DNA of 18,713 nt from Bacillota bacterium (GCA_023409615.1 JAEYRF010000081.1:1-18713), one strand, 5' to 3'. Positions 1 to 8,117 are shown, counted from the stretch's first letter. Numbers and translations are program-made. The notes: generated by a model not told the origin, from the letters alone.

Positions 1-104
1 GTTATTCTGTGTCGTTATTCTGTGTCGGTCTTCTGTGCCGTTATTCTGTGTTGTTATTCTGTGTCGGTCTTCTGTGCCGTTATTCTGTGCCGTTATTGAG
101 ATTC
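1..104. repeat. 13-bp tandem minisatellite with 39-bp higher-order period
   Basis: Seven consecutive 13-bp units (boundaries at 1, 14, 27, 40, 53, 66 and 79) are variants of GTTATTCTGTGTC; units 3 and 6 are the GGTCTTCTGTGCC variant. An eighth unit at 92-104 keeps only GTTATT. Units 2-4 (14-52) and 5-7 (53-91) form a 39-bp higher-order repeat. The window begins exactly on a unit boundary, so the array may continue outside it. A 9-bp inverted match to GTCGGTCTT (24-32, 63-71) lies just outside the array at 113-121 (AAGACCGAC). I see no protein motif; the array is probably non-coding. Confidence 0.9.
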
Positions 105-182
105 ACTGATTTAAGACCGACTCCACAATTATAACATACGTTTTTATAGTTGCAAACAGGTGTTCTGATGGAAAGTTTTAAA

Positions 183-200
183 GGGGGACACTTCTCAACT
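183..200 (+). repeat. REP-like dispersed repeat, forward copy
   Basis: GGGGGACACTTCTCAACT, a match to the window-wide consensus in forward orientation. It faces the three inverted copies at 285-350, so the set can pair as an inverted repeat across an ~85-nt interval. A weak internal match (TTGTATCTCTT near 210 against AAGAGACAA near 277) could extend the fold. Confidence 0.85.
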
Positions 201-284
201 ATCAAGCAGTTGTATCTCTTTGTTCATTTACTCAGATGATCTCAACATATTGCCGGTTAGAATTCTGTTGAAGTCAAGAGACAA

Positions 285-350
285 TTGAGAAGTGTCCCCC
301 CTGCGAAGTTGAGAAGTGTCCCCCATCGTAAAGTTGAGAAGTGTCCCCCC
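285..350 (-). repeat. Three head-to-tail REP-like repeats, reverse orientation
   Basis: Reverse-orientation copies are at 285-301 (TTGAGAAGTGTCCCCCC), 307-324 (AGTTGAGAAGTGTCCCCC) and 331-350 (AAGTTGAGAAGTGTCCCCCC), spaced about 22-25 nt apart. They end 25 nt before the -35 box of the lysC promoter, so they lie outside the inferred lysC transcript. Confidence 0.88.
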
Positions 351-374
351 AATTTTGTCCATCACAATTTATTG

Positions 375-404
375 TTGACAGACCCATTTTGCTGGTGTGA
401 TAAT
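375..404 (+). promoter_or_regulatory. Sigma-A-type promoter of the aspartate kinase gene
   Basis: A perfect -35 box TTGACA (375-380), an 18-nt spacer and a -10 box GATAAT (399-404, one mismatch to TATAAT). The predicted start near 411 gives a leader of only ~30 nt, too short for a lysine riboswitch or other leader control. The ribosome site AAGGAGGA (426-433) is 7 nt from the ATG at 441. Confidence 0.75.
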
Positions 405-440
405 AGGATGAAATATATAGGCTGTAAGGAGGACTAATCA

Positions 441-1808
441 ATGAAAGTTGTAAAATTCGGAGGAACTTCACTGGCATCTGCCGATCAGATAAAGAAGGTC
501 TGTTCCATTATCACATCCGACCCCGAGCGCAGAATCGCTGTCGTATCTGCACCTGGCAAGCGGTATAAAGAGGATATAAAGGTTACCGATATGTTGATTG
601 CATGTGCGAAGGCAGGTTTGGAAAAGAATTGTGCACAAAGTGAATTGCAGGCTGTTACCAGTCGGTTTGCAAATATCGCAGCCGAATTGAATTTAGACGG
701 CAGTATTGTGCAAACCATTGCCGATGATTTGAGGGCTCGCGTCGAAGGGGATAAAAACGACCCTGGAAAATATATGGATAGTCTGAAGGCCGCAGGTGAA
801 GATAATAGTGCAAAACTGGTAGCTGCGTACTTGCAAAGCATTGGCAAAGATGCACGTTATGTCAGCCCCAAAGATGCTGGCTTGCTTCTCAGTGATGAAT
901 TTGGCAACGCACAGGTGCTTCCACAATCCTATGACAATCTTAAAACCCTTGCCAATTACAGCGGCATCACTGTATTTCCCGGCTTTTTCGGATATTCGCA
1001 CAATGGCAATGTCGTCACACTGCCCAGGGGTGGTTCCGATATTACCGGTTCAATAGTAGCAGCAGCTGTCAATGCAGATTTATATGAAAACTTTACTGAT
1101 GTAGACCACGTCTACTCAGTCAACCCTAATCTGATCGACTCTCCTGAACCTATTAACGAAATAACATACAGAGAAATGCGTGAGCTTTCCTACGCCGGGT
1201 TCAGTGTGTTCCACGAGGAAGCTCTGGTGCCGGTTTACCAAAAGGGAATACCCGTATGCATAAAAAACACAAATAATCCTGCTTCTCCGGGAACGACAAT
1301 TGTCAAGGACCGTCACAGCATCTTATCGCCTGTTGTTGGCATTGCAGGAGATACCGGTTTTTGCTTTATCTACATCAGCAAATATCTGATGAACCGTGAG
1401 GTTGGTTTTGCCCGCAAAATATTGCAAATTCTTGAAGAGGAGCATATTCCATTCGATCATATGCCTTCCGGTATCGACAATTTATCAATTATTTTAAAGC
1501 AGAGCTTTCTGGATGAGCATAAAGAAAAAAGGATCGTTGAGCGAATAAAGAATGAATTACACACAGATGACATCTCTGTGGTGAGAGATCTTGCACTTGT
1601 CATGATCGTAGGCGAGGGAATGCGCAACACAAGAGGGATTACCGCACGGGCATCCGGATCATTGGCTGCTGCCGGAATTAATCTGGAAATGATCAGTCAG
1701 GGTCCATCTGAGGTCAGCATGATTTTTGGAGTAAGGGCAAGCGAGAGCACAAAGGCTATCTGTGCGTTATACAATGAGTTTTTCAACAACCCGTCCAAAA
1801 CTGCATAA
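441..1808 (+). CDS. lysC: Aspartate kinase (monofunctional, two ACT domains)
   Basis: Aspartokinase phosphorylates L-aspartate with ATP, the first step to lysine, threonine, methionine and diaminopimelate; it is cytosolic. The 455-residue product opens with the family motif KFGGTS (residues 5-10). The catalytic half continues with RGGSDITGS (197-204) and FTDVDHVYSVNPN (218-230), the region that binds ATP and aspartate. The C-terminal third (about 300-450) carries the paired ACT domains that bind feedback amino acids, ending with the typical SQGPSEVSMIFGV stretch. There is no homoserine dehydrogenase fusion. The start is set by a strong ribosome site 7 nt upstream. It is a single-gene unit with its own promoter. 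A weak stem-loop (1844-1863) sits in the 59-nt convergent gap with the next gene. Feedback specificity cannot be read by eye; lysC is the generic symbol. Confidence 0.93.
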   Translation: MKVVKFGGTSLASADQIKKVCSIITSDPERRIAVVSAPGKRYKEDIKVTDMLIACAKAGLEKNCAQSELQAVTSRFANIAAELNLDGSIVQTIADDLRARVEGDKNDPGKYMDSLKAAGEDNSAKLVAAYLQSIGKDARYVSPKDAGLLLSDEFGNAQVLPQSYDNLKTLANYSGITVFPGFFGYSHNGNVVTLPRGGSDITGSIVAAAVNADLYENFTDVDHVYSVNPNLIDSPEPINEITYREMRELSYAGFSVFHEEALVPVYQKGIPVCIKNTNNPASPGTTIVKDRHSILSPVVGIAGDTGFCFIYISKYLMNREVGFARKILQILEEEHIPFDHMPSGIDNLSIILKQSFLDEHKEKRIVERIKNELHTDDISVVRDLALVMIVGEGMRNTRGITARASGSLAAAGINLEMISQGPSEVSMIFGVRASESTKAICALYNEFFNNPSKTA

Positions 1809-1867
1809 TCGCAATACACAAGCTATTTGATAATAATACCCTCTGCATTACATTTTCAGTGCAATCC

Positions 1868-2644
1868 TTATACATTCCTTTTTCCGGATAAATGATACAT
1901 TTTACTGATGATTTTATCCTTTAAAAGATAGCCTGAAACGAAAAGGATAACTGCCGCAGATGAGAGCATAATGACAATTAGATAGTTACCCTTCTGCGCG
2001 CTGTGCCCTATAAATGACGATGCCAACAAGGCCGGAAACCTGCCTATTAATATAATGGCAAAAAACCTGATCGGCTTCACCGGTGTAATCCCTGCGATGT
2101 AAGTTACGATGTCCTTTGGTATTCCAGGTATGAGGAATAAGATGAATAAAGCGATTTCGGATTTACTGCTGTTGATCATGAAGTTGAACTTATTAATCTG
2201 AGCATCGGACACAGCCAGCTTCACCACAGGATAGCCTATTAGTCGTGCTATTATGAAAACTACTATTGACCCCATAAAAATCCCGGTCATTGAATACAAT
2301 GTACCCATCCATGTCCCATATATGTAACCACCGGCTATCTGTACAACTTCTCCTGGGATCGCAGCAACGACAACCTGCAGGATTTGTATGCCAATAAAAA
2401 CAAGTACGCCCTTCCAGCCGTATGAGTTCAGGAGTTTGCTAAGATCTTCGGGTCTACTCGCCAGTGCTGTGATCTCAGGCCCGAATCTGATGCCCAGATA
2501 GGCTAAAACACCAGCGAAAATTGTTATAAGGATTATGTAGAGTACAAGCTTACCTTTTCCAGATTTATGCCGACTTTCTGTTGCTTTATCCTCAGCATTT
2601 TCAATATTTATGCTATTTTCTTCCGGCTCTTTTTCGTTATCCAA
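1868..2644 (-). CDS. TVP38/TMEM64 (DedA-like, SNARE-associated) membrane protein
   Basis: A 258-residue integral membrane protein. A charged, Glu-rich N-terminal tail (1-30) is followed by a first hydrophobic segment (about 31-52) and then the VTT/DedA-like core. The core has Gly-rich paired segments around YIYGTWMGTLYSMTGIFMGS and the family-typical FLIPGIPKDIVTYIAGI stretch. The family is linked to lipid scrambling and membrane homeostasis, but the substrate of this member is unknown. The start codon is TTG (2644-2642) with ribosome site AGAGGA (2654-2659) 9 nt upstream. It lies 125 nt downstream of parC on the same strand and could be read through from that operon or have its own promoter. 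Confidence 0.85.
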   Translation of the reverse strand: MDNEKEPEENSINIENAEDKATESRHKSGKGKLVLYIILITIFAGVLAYLGIRFGPEITALASRPEDLSKLLNSYGWKGVLVFIGIQILQVVVAAIPGEVVQIAGGYIYGTWMGTLYSMTGIFMGSIVVFIIARLIGYPVVKLAVSDAQINKFNFMINSSKSEIALFILFLIPGIPKDIVTYIAGITPVKPIRFFAIILIGRFPALLASSFIGHSAQKGNYLIVIMLSSAAVILFVSGYLLKDKIISKMYHLSGKRNV

Positions 2645-2734
2645 ATTGAACTATCCTCTTGTTTATGATTCCCTTATCTTTTCTTGGCATTCTACAATTT
2701 ATCATGTTTTACATTGCACTATACTGAAAATTGC

Positions 2735-2755
2735 AGGTATAAGCTCCTAATACCT
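2735..2755 (-). terminator. Weak stem-loop after parC
   Basis: AGGTAT and ATACCT form a 6-bp stem with a 9-nt loop, 15 nt past the parC stop on the minus strand. The following tract (GCAATTTTC) is only partly T-rich, so termination would be weak or partial. Confidence 0.3.
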
Positions 2756-2769
2756 AACAGCATTATGCA

Positions 2770-4956
2770 TTACTCGTTCAATGGAATTGTAAGCTGCTTA
2801 TCTTCTGCATCTTCTTCTCTGAAATAGCAGCCTACCGCCGGAATGCTCTTTGTACGATAATAGTCGGGATTTTTAATGCCTGATTCTTCAATCGTCTTGA
2901 CAGAGCACACCCTGCTTCCCTTCTTTTCCTTCATCACCTGTATCCCTTGGGAGTTTCTTGAGGTTTTCAAACTGATATTACCGGTATTAAAAACAAGTAC
3001 CTTGTTGATATTACTATAGGCCACTAAATCAATATCTTCCTCAAGAAATCTGATATCGATCAACAGAGAACGGTCCGAATAAGCGTTCGCCAGTTTTTTC
3101 CTGTTTGTCTTTGTTGCATAACTTCCGATGTCAATTTTTGCACACTTGCCGTTTTCAAACGAAAAAAGCACATTGCCAGAGTAGTTGTCTGTCGCAATGA
3201 TGTACAATATTATTTCGCCTTCATCAAGCTTAAGAAAATTGGTCAAAAATTCCCCCAATGTGCTTGCCTTGCAATCCGGCACATCATATATACGCAGTTT
3301 ATAGACTGCCTGTCTGTTGGAGAAGAGCAGAAGTTCAGCTTTGTTATGAGTTTCAACCTCCTGAATAATAATGTCATCGTCCTTGAGCTTGTGCTCCGGG
3401 TTAGACCGCAGTGATACCAGAGGAATCTTCTTCAGATAATTCTGCTCCGTTAGGAAGAGCTTCAAATTGTAGTCCTCTATCATAAGCTCCTCTGTTATTT
3501 CCTCAATATGCGTATCCAGAATAATTTCAGTTTTCCTCGGCTGCCCATATTTTTTAGCGACATCATTGAGCTGTTTGACAATAATTTTTCTGATCCTTTT
3601 CTCATTTGCACATATGTCCTTTAAGTCATCTATCTCCTTTTGAAGCGAATCCACTTCTCCCACCCGATCAAGTATGTACTCCCTGTTCAGATTGCGAAGC
3701 TTGATTTCTGCAATAAATTCAGCCTGAATCTTGTCAATTTCAAAGCCGTCCATCAGGTTCGGAATAACCTGAGAATCAAGCTCAGATTTTCTGACGATCG
3801 AAATAGCCTTGTCAATGTCAAGTAGTATCTTCCGCAGGCCAAGCAGCAAATGCAGCTTTTCAGTTTTTTTGTTAATGTCAAAAATCGTCTGCCTTTGAAT
3901 GCAACCGGTCCGAAACTCCAGCCATTCCTTCAGGATTGTGCGTATTCCCATGACTTTCGGAGCACCTGATACAAGGATGTTGAAGTTGCATCCAAATGAG
4001 TCCTGCAATGAAGTAAGCTTAAACAGCTTGTTCATGATGGCATCGGGATCGACACTTTTTTTGATGTCAATGGTAATTTTCAATCCTTCCAGATCCGTCT
4101 CATCCCTGACATCAACAATGTCCTTTATCTTTCCACTCCTCACCAGATCGATGACAGAGTCAATTATTGCCTCAGATGTAGTTGTGTAGGGTATCTCGAC
4201 AATCTCGATACAGCTATTCTGCTTATCATATCTGTATTTTGCCCTTACCTTGAAACTGCCCCTGCCTGAGTCATATATCCCACGAATATCATTTTCATTA
4301 TAAATCAGGTAGCCGCCTGTTGAGAAATCGGGACCTTTGATGTATTGAAGAAAATCTACATTCTCATCATTGATATACGCAACTGTAGCATCGCAAATCT
4401 CCTTAAGATTGAAGCTGCAAAGATTGCTCGCCATACCAACAGCTATACCCTGATTTGCATTAACCAGTACACTTGGGAAGGTTGCCGGCAGAAGTGCAGG
4501 CTCCTTCAATGTCCCGTCGTAGTTGTCAATAAATTCAACAGTATTCTTGTCAAGATCGCGGAACAATTCCTCACAAATCTTCTCCAGCTTAACCTCTGTA
4601 TATCGCGCTGCTGCAAAGCGCATGTCCCTGGAGTATTGCCGGCCCATGTTGCCTTTAGAGTCAACGAAAGCATGCAGCAGAGCACCGTTTCCCTTCGTAA
4701 GCCTGACCATAGTCTCATATATGGCCATATCGCCATGTGGGTTAAGCTTCATCGTCTGCCCTACCACATTGGCCGATTTAGTCCTGTTGCCGGTCAGCAG
4801 CCCCATCTTGTACATCATGTACAGAAGTTTCCTGTGAGAGGGCTTGAAACCATCAATCTCTGGAATAGCACGTGACACAATAACACTCATTGCATAGGGC
4901 ATGTAATTCTCAACCAGCGTATCCGGTATTTTCTGTTTCACCAAATTTTTATCCAC
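2770..4956 (-). CDS. parC: DNA topoisomerase IV subunit A (GyrA/ParC family)
   Basis: Cleavage and rejoining subunit of a type IIA topoisomerase. It works with the ParE encoded just upstream to unlink daughter chromosomes. Residue numbers count from the GTG start chosen here (728 residues). The winged-helix entry YAMSVIVSRAIPEIDGFKPSHRKLL is followed by NPHGDMAIYETMVRL (residues 72-86) and the catalytic Tyr119 in FAAARYTEV. The C-terminal part is a short, degenerate GyrA-type beta-pinwheel rather than a full gyrase one, which argues for topoisomerase IV. The frame stays open to an ATG at 5016, but those 20 extra residues are translated dispersed repeat. The GTG at 4956-4954 has AAGGAA (4970-4965) 8 nt upstream and places DKNLV at the usual N-terminus. 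Where GyrA has its quinolone Ser83, this protein has Met77. Confidence 0.9.
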   Translation of the reverse strand: MDKNLVKQKIPDTLVENYMPYAMSVIVSRAIPEIDGFKPSHRKLLYMMYKMGLLTGNRTKSANVVGQTMKLNPHGDMAIYETMVRLTKGNGALLHAFVDSKGNMGRQYSRDMRFAAARYTEVKLEKICEELFRDLDKNTVEFIDNYDGTLKEPALLPATFPSVLVNANQGIAVGMASNLCSFNLKEICDATVAYINDENVDFLQYIKGPDFSTGGYLIYNENDIRGIYDSGRGSFKVRAKYRYDKQNSCIEIVEIPYTTTSEAIIDSVIDLVRSGKIKDIVDVRDETDLEGLKITIDIKKSVDPDAIMNKLFKLTSLQDSFGCNFNILVSGAPKVMGIRTILKEWLEFRTGCIQRQTIFDINKKTEKLHLLLGLRKILLDIDKAISIVRKSELDSQVIPNLMDGFEIDKIQAEFIAEIKLRNLNREYILDRVGEVDSLQKEIDDLKDICANEKRIRKIIVKQLNDVAKKYGQPRKTEIILDTHIEEITEELMIEDYNLKLFLTEQNYLKKIPLVSLRSNPEHKLKDDDIIIQEVETHNKAELLLFSNRQAVYKLRIYDVPDCKASTLGEFLTNFLKLDEGEIILYIIATDNYSGNVLFSFENGKCAKIDIGSYATKTNRKKLANAYSDRSLLIDIRFLEEDIDLVAYSNINKVLVFNTGNISLKTSRNSQGIQVMKEKKGSRVCSVKTIEESGIKNPDYYRTKSIPAVGCYFREEDAEDKQLTIPLNE

Positions 4957-4974
4957 AATAACCGTTCCTTTCTT

Positions 4975-5063
4975 GGGGACGTTTCTCAACTTTTCTCTTT
5001 GGGGGACGCTTCTCAACTTTATAAATTTGTTAACGTTTCTCCTGGGGGACGTTTCTCTACTTT
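4975..5063 (+). repeat. Cluster of three REP-like repeats between parE and parC
   Basis: Forward copies are at 4975-4994 (GGGGACGTTTCTCAACTTTT), 5001-5020 (GGGGGACGCTTCTCAACTTT) and 5044-5063 (GGGGGACGTTTCTCTACTTT). A fragment AACGTTTCTCCT lies at 5032-5043. All three carry GACGTTTCTC or GACGCTTCTC in place of GACACTTCTC, so this cluster is a distinct subfamily. The first copy ends just upstream of the parC ribosome site on the minus strand. Confidence 0.85.
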
Positions 5064-5123
5064 ATCGAAGTATCTGATATCTGAAGGGCAATTATATTGT
5101 CCAGTTAAGCATCAGATATGCAG

Positions 5124-5143
5124 AAAGTTGAGAAGTGTCCCCC
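5124..5143 (-). repeat. REP-like repeat, reverse copy facing the parE-parC cluster
   Basis: AAAGTTGAGAAGTGTCCCCC, reverse orientation, full length. Together with the forward copy at 5044-5063 it forms a long inverted pair. The 60-nt interval contains a second, inner inverted match (ATCTGAT near 5073 with ATCAGAT near 5111), so a two-step stem is possible, resembling paired REP units (BIME-like). Confidence 0.82.
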
Positions 5144-5201
5144 TCAGCAAAGAAGCGTCTCTAACCTCTTAGCCTATGTTCCCAGCCTGACCTGATAGCC
5201 A

Positions 5202-7184
5202 TCAGCTCACATCAATCATATCCATAAACAGCATCCCGTTTTCTTCGATGTAATTCTTCCTTCCCTGCAGGTTGTCTCCCAGCAGCATGTCAAACATTTG
5301 TTCTGTTTTTTCAATATCGTCAGGCACTACGTTAATCAGCCTTCTTGTTTCAGGATTCATGGTGGTCAGCCACATCATTTCCGGTTCATTCTCACCAAGA
5401 CCTTTGGACCGCTGGATCGAGTATTTGTTCTCTCCCAGTTTTGCCAGGATCTGCACCTTTTCCTTTTCCGTATATGCAAAATGGGTCTTTCCCTTACAGG
5501 TGATCTCAAACAGAGGTGACTCCGCTATAAAAACTTTGCCCTCCTGTATAAGAGTTGGAACAAGCCTGTAAAGCATCGCCAAAATAAGCGTCCTGATCTG
5601 GAATCCATCCACATCGGCATCCGTACAAATAATGACCTTGTGCCATCTAAGATTATTGAGATCAAAGGTATTCAAGTCTTTATTGTGCTTCGACTTTATT
5701 TCAACCCCGCAGCCCAATACTTTCAATAGGTCAACTATTATTTCGTTTTTGAAAATGCTATCGTATTCTGCCTTCAGGCAATTCAGAATCTTCCCCCTGA
5801 CCGGCATGATCGCCTGGAAATCTGCATCCCTGCCCATTTTACAGGAACCAAGTGCCGAATCGCCCTCCACAATATATATCTCACGTTTATTAACATCCTT
5901 AGTCCGGCAATCCACAAACTTTTTAACTCTGTTTGCCATATCAATAGTTCCGCCAAGTTTCTTCTTGATGTTAATGCGTGTCTTCTCGGCAGTTTCACGG
6001 CTTCGCTTGTTGACGAGTATTTGCTCAATAATTTTATCGCTTTCAATTTTATTTTCAATCAGATAAACCTCCAACTGTTGCTTGAGAAAATCCGTCATAG
6101 CCTCCTGAATGAATTTGTTGTTAATGGACTTCTTAGTTTGGTTTTCGTAACTGGTAATGGTTGAAAATGAGTTCGTCACCAACACAAGGCTGTCTTGAAT
6201 ATCAGCAAACGTGATTTTTGCCTCGTCCTTGTTGTATTTTCCCTTATTCTTGATGCACTTGTCTATTTCATTGACAAATGCCGCTTTGACCGCGCGGTCC
6301 GGTGATCCGCCATGCTCTAAAAAGCTTGAATTATGGTAATACTCAAGTAGATTAATCTCATTATTAAAACAAAAGGCGATCTGCATCTTAACCCTATATT
6401 CCGGTTTATCCTCACGATCTTTGCCCTTTGCGGAAGATTCATAAAACTGCGTACCTGTAAAGCCTTTTTCACCACTGACTTCAGCGATATAGTCCACAAT
6501 CCCGTTCTCATAGCAGAATTCAAAAATCTCCCCGCTGGCCTCATCAGTCAGAATAAATCTCAGACCTGCATTGACTACTGCTTGCTTCTTCAGCGTAGTT
6601 ATAAAGTATTCCAACGGTATATTGGTATCCGTAAACACCTCAAGATCGGGCTTCCACTTCTGGATAGTACCGGTGTTCTGATACTTAAACTTTCCCTTAA
6701 TCAGTCCGCCGACATTTTCACCTTTTTCAAAATGAAGATCAAATTTATAGCCATCCCTGAACACAGTAACGTCCATAAACTCAGAACTGTACTGAGTCGC
6801 ACAGCTTCCAAGGCCATTAAGTCCCAGGCTGAACTCATAGTTCTCTCCGGAATTATTTTGATATTTCCCGCCGGCGTACAGCTCACAATAAACCAGTTCC
6901 CAGTTATATCGGTCTTCTTTTGCGTTAAAATCAACAGGAACACCACGCCCGTAGTCTCTGACAGTAATGGATCGGTCAGTGTGGCGAGTAATTTCGATTT
7001 TATCACCATATCCTTCGCGCGCTTCATCTATTGAATTGGAGAGAATTTCGAAAAAAGAATGCTCACAGCCCTCAATTCCATCTGAGCCAAAAATTACACT
7101 CGGCCTCAGCCGGACCCTGTCAGCCCCCTTCAAAGAAGATATGCTCTCATTGCCGTACACTTCAGGTTTCTTCTCTTTTGTCAT
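5202..7184 (-). CDS. parE: DNA topoisomerase IV subunit B (GyrB/ParE family)
   Basis: ATPase and TOPRIM subunit of the type IIA topoisomerase, partner of the downstream ParC. The GHKL ATPase comes first: FFEILSNSIDEA (residues 44-55, with Glu46 and Asn50), RDYGRGVPVD (76-85) and GLNGLGS (121-127). Next is a GyrB-type transducer with QRSKGLGENE (591-600) in the C-terminal part. The TOPRIM metal site is Glu440 in VEGDSALGS and the acidic triad in TDADVDG (521-527). The length of 660 is normal for ParE and lacks the long GyrB insertion. The ATG at 7184 has GGAGGA (7194-7199) 9 nt upstream. parE precedes parC as in Bacillus, but the 245-nt gap between stop and parC start is filled with repeats. 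A gyrB paralogue elsewhere in the genome is expected. Confidence 0.92.
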   Translation of the reverse strand: MTKEKKPEVYGNESISSLKGADRVRLRPSVIFGSDGIEGCEHSFFEILSNSIDEAREGYGDKIEITRHTDRSITVRDYGRGVPVDFNAKEDRYNWELVYCELYAGGKYQNNSGENYEFSLGLNGLGSCATQYSSEFMDVTVFRDGYKFDLHFEKGENVGGLIKGKFKYQNTGTIQKWKPDLEVFTDTNIPLEYFITTLKKQAVVNAGLRFILTDEASGEIFEFCYENGIVDYIAEVSGEKGFTGTQFYESSAKGKDREDKPEYRVKMQIAFCFNNEINLLEYYHNSSFLEHGGSPDRAVKAAFVNEIDKCIKNKGKYNKDEAKITFADIQDSLVLVTNSFSTITSYENQTKKSINNKFIQEAMTDFLKQQLEVYLIENKIESDKIIEQILVNKRSRETAEKTRINIKKKLGGTIDMANRVKKFVDCRTKDVNKREIYIVEGDSALGSCKMGRDADFQAIMPVRGKILNCLKAEYDSIFKNEIIVDLLKVLGCGVEIKSKHNKDLNTFDLNNLRWHKVIICTDADVDGFQIRTLILAMLYRLVPTLIQEGKVFIAESPLFEITCKGKTHFAYTEKEKVQILAKLGENKYSIQRSKGLGENEPEMMWLTTMNPETRRLINVVPDDIEKTEQMFDMLLGDNLQGRKNYIEENGMLFMDMIDVS

Positions 7185-7243
7185 CTGTATCCATCCTCCG
7201 GAAATTATTCCACTGTCTTAATTATTAATTAAAGAAAATTTAA

Positions 7244-7294
7244 AGTCAAGTTTTTTGGGGGACACTTCTCTTTTGGGGGACACTTCTCAACTTT
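7244..7294 (+). repeat. Two tandem REP-like repeats upstream of parE
   Basis: A shortened copy GGGGGACACTTCTCTTTT (7257-7274) is fused head-to-tail to a full copy GGGGGACACTTCTCAACTTT (7275-7294). A small hairpin follows, GTGAG/CTCAC with an AGTC loop (7304-7317). They lie in the divergent region between parE and the LysM-CAP gene. On the minus strand, TTGACT (7249-7244) directly next to the first copy could be a parE -35 box, but I see no good -10, so that promoter is unsure. Confidence 0.8.
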
Positions 7295-7369
7295 CCCACA
7301 TCAGTGAGAGTCCTCACAAATTTCACAATTTACATCACAATATCTATGAATTTACAAGCATGATTTATA

Positions 7370-7398
7370 TTGCCAGCATATTTCCACATTGTTTTATC
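7370..7398 (+). promoter_or_regulatory. Possible promoter of the LysM-CAP gene
   Basis: TTGCCA (7370-7375), a 17-nt spacer and TTTATC (7393-7398). Both boxes deviate from consensus, and a sporulation sigma factor could be used instead. The ribosome site GAGGTGAT (7411-7418) precedes the ATG at 7422. Confidence 0.3.
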
Positions 7399-7421
7399 AA
7401 TGATATCTTTGAGGTGATTAA

Positions 7422-8027
7422 ATGAAAAAGAGAGCAGTTTTAATACTAATTTTCGTGACATTATTCTACACATCGGTATTCGCTCAATCGACTTATACTG
7501 TTGAGTCCGGAGACACCCTATGGAAAATTGCGGTTAAGTATCAGGTCGGATTAAGCGAAATTATATCTGCCAATACCCAGATCAGAAACCCCGCACTAAT
7601 CTACCCAGGTCAAAAGATCAATATACCTGCGGTTACTACAACAACCCAGGAGAATGAAGTGGCTCGACTTGTCAATGTGCAAAGGGCGAAAGCCGGTCTT
7701 CCTGCTCTGAAAATTAATTGGCAACTAAGTCGAGTAGCCAGATATAAGTCTGCGGACATGGCAAACAAAGGCTATTTCAGTCACAACTCTCCAACTTACG
7801 GTACACCATTCCAGATGATGGAAAACTTTGGCCTAAGATTTACGGCTGCCGGCGAAAATATTGCCTACGGCCAAAGGACACCGGCTGAGGTCATGAACGA
7901 CTGGATGAATTCGCCCGGACACAGAAGTAATATCATGAGCGGCTCCTTCTCTGAGATTGGTGTTGGTCTGGCGAAAAACAAGAATGGAGTATGCTACTGG
8001 ACACAGCAATTTATGCGGCCATCATGA
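7422..8027 (+). CDS. Secreted LysM + CAP (SCP/YkwD-like) domain protein
   Basis: A 201-residue exported protein. The signal peptide is MKK followed by a hydrophobic core, with likely cleavage after VFA (residue 21). One LysM peptidoglycan-binding domain covers about 24-70 (YTVESGDTLWKIA, then YPGQKINIP). A CAP domain covers about 78-199, with family motifs GYFSHNSP (117-124), AGENIAYG (143-150) and WMNSPGHRSNIM (161-172). Proteins with this layout in Bacillus and Clostridium are wall- or spore-coat-associated (YkwD/SafA-like). The biochemical role of bacterial CAP domains is poorly defined, so I give no reaction. The gene stands alone between a divergent parE and a terminator, which suggests independent, perhaps sporulation-linked, expression. 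Confidence 0.88.
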   Translation: MKKRAVLILIFVTLFYTSVFAQSTYTVESGDTLWKIAVKYQVGLSEIISANTQIRNPALIYPGQKINIPAVTTTTQENEVARLVNVQRAKAGLPALKINWQLSRVARYKSADMANKGYFSHNSPTYGTPFQMMENFGLRFTAAGENIAYGQRTPAEVMNDWMNSPGHRSNIMSGSFSEIGVGLAKNKNGVCYWTQQFMRPS

Positions 8028-8117
8028 TATCGACTTAGGCCAACAAATCGGATAGGCATGAAAATTCGGGAAATATCAGTGATCAATAAAAAATATCATG
8101 GAAACGGATGTAAATAA

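Noticed and set aside
1..99. Open frame through the tandem repeat (13-residue repeats)
   Set aside because: A frame stays open to 99, but only because of the 39-bp periodicity. The cysteine-rich translation has no recognisable fold, and no start or ribosome site is visible.
285..350. CRISPR array
   Set aside because: Repeats are spaced only 5-6 nt apart, the copies are dispersed across the window, and there are no cas genes.
381..440. Lysine riboswitch or T-box before lysC
   Set aside because: The inferred transcript start leaves only ~30 nt of leader, far too short for either element.
274..477. 67-residue minus-strand frame
   Set aside because: Its C-terminal GGHFSTSQGGHFS is just translated repeats, it overlaps the lysC promoter and start, and it has no family features.
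4345..4875. 176-residue plus-strand frame opposite parC
   Set aside because: It is antisense to the strongly conserved catalytic core of parC, lacks a ribosome site and resembles no family.
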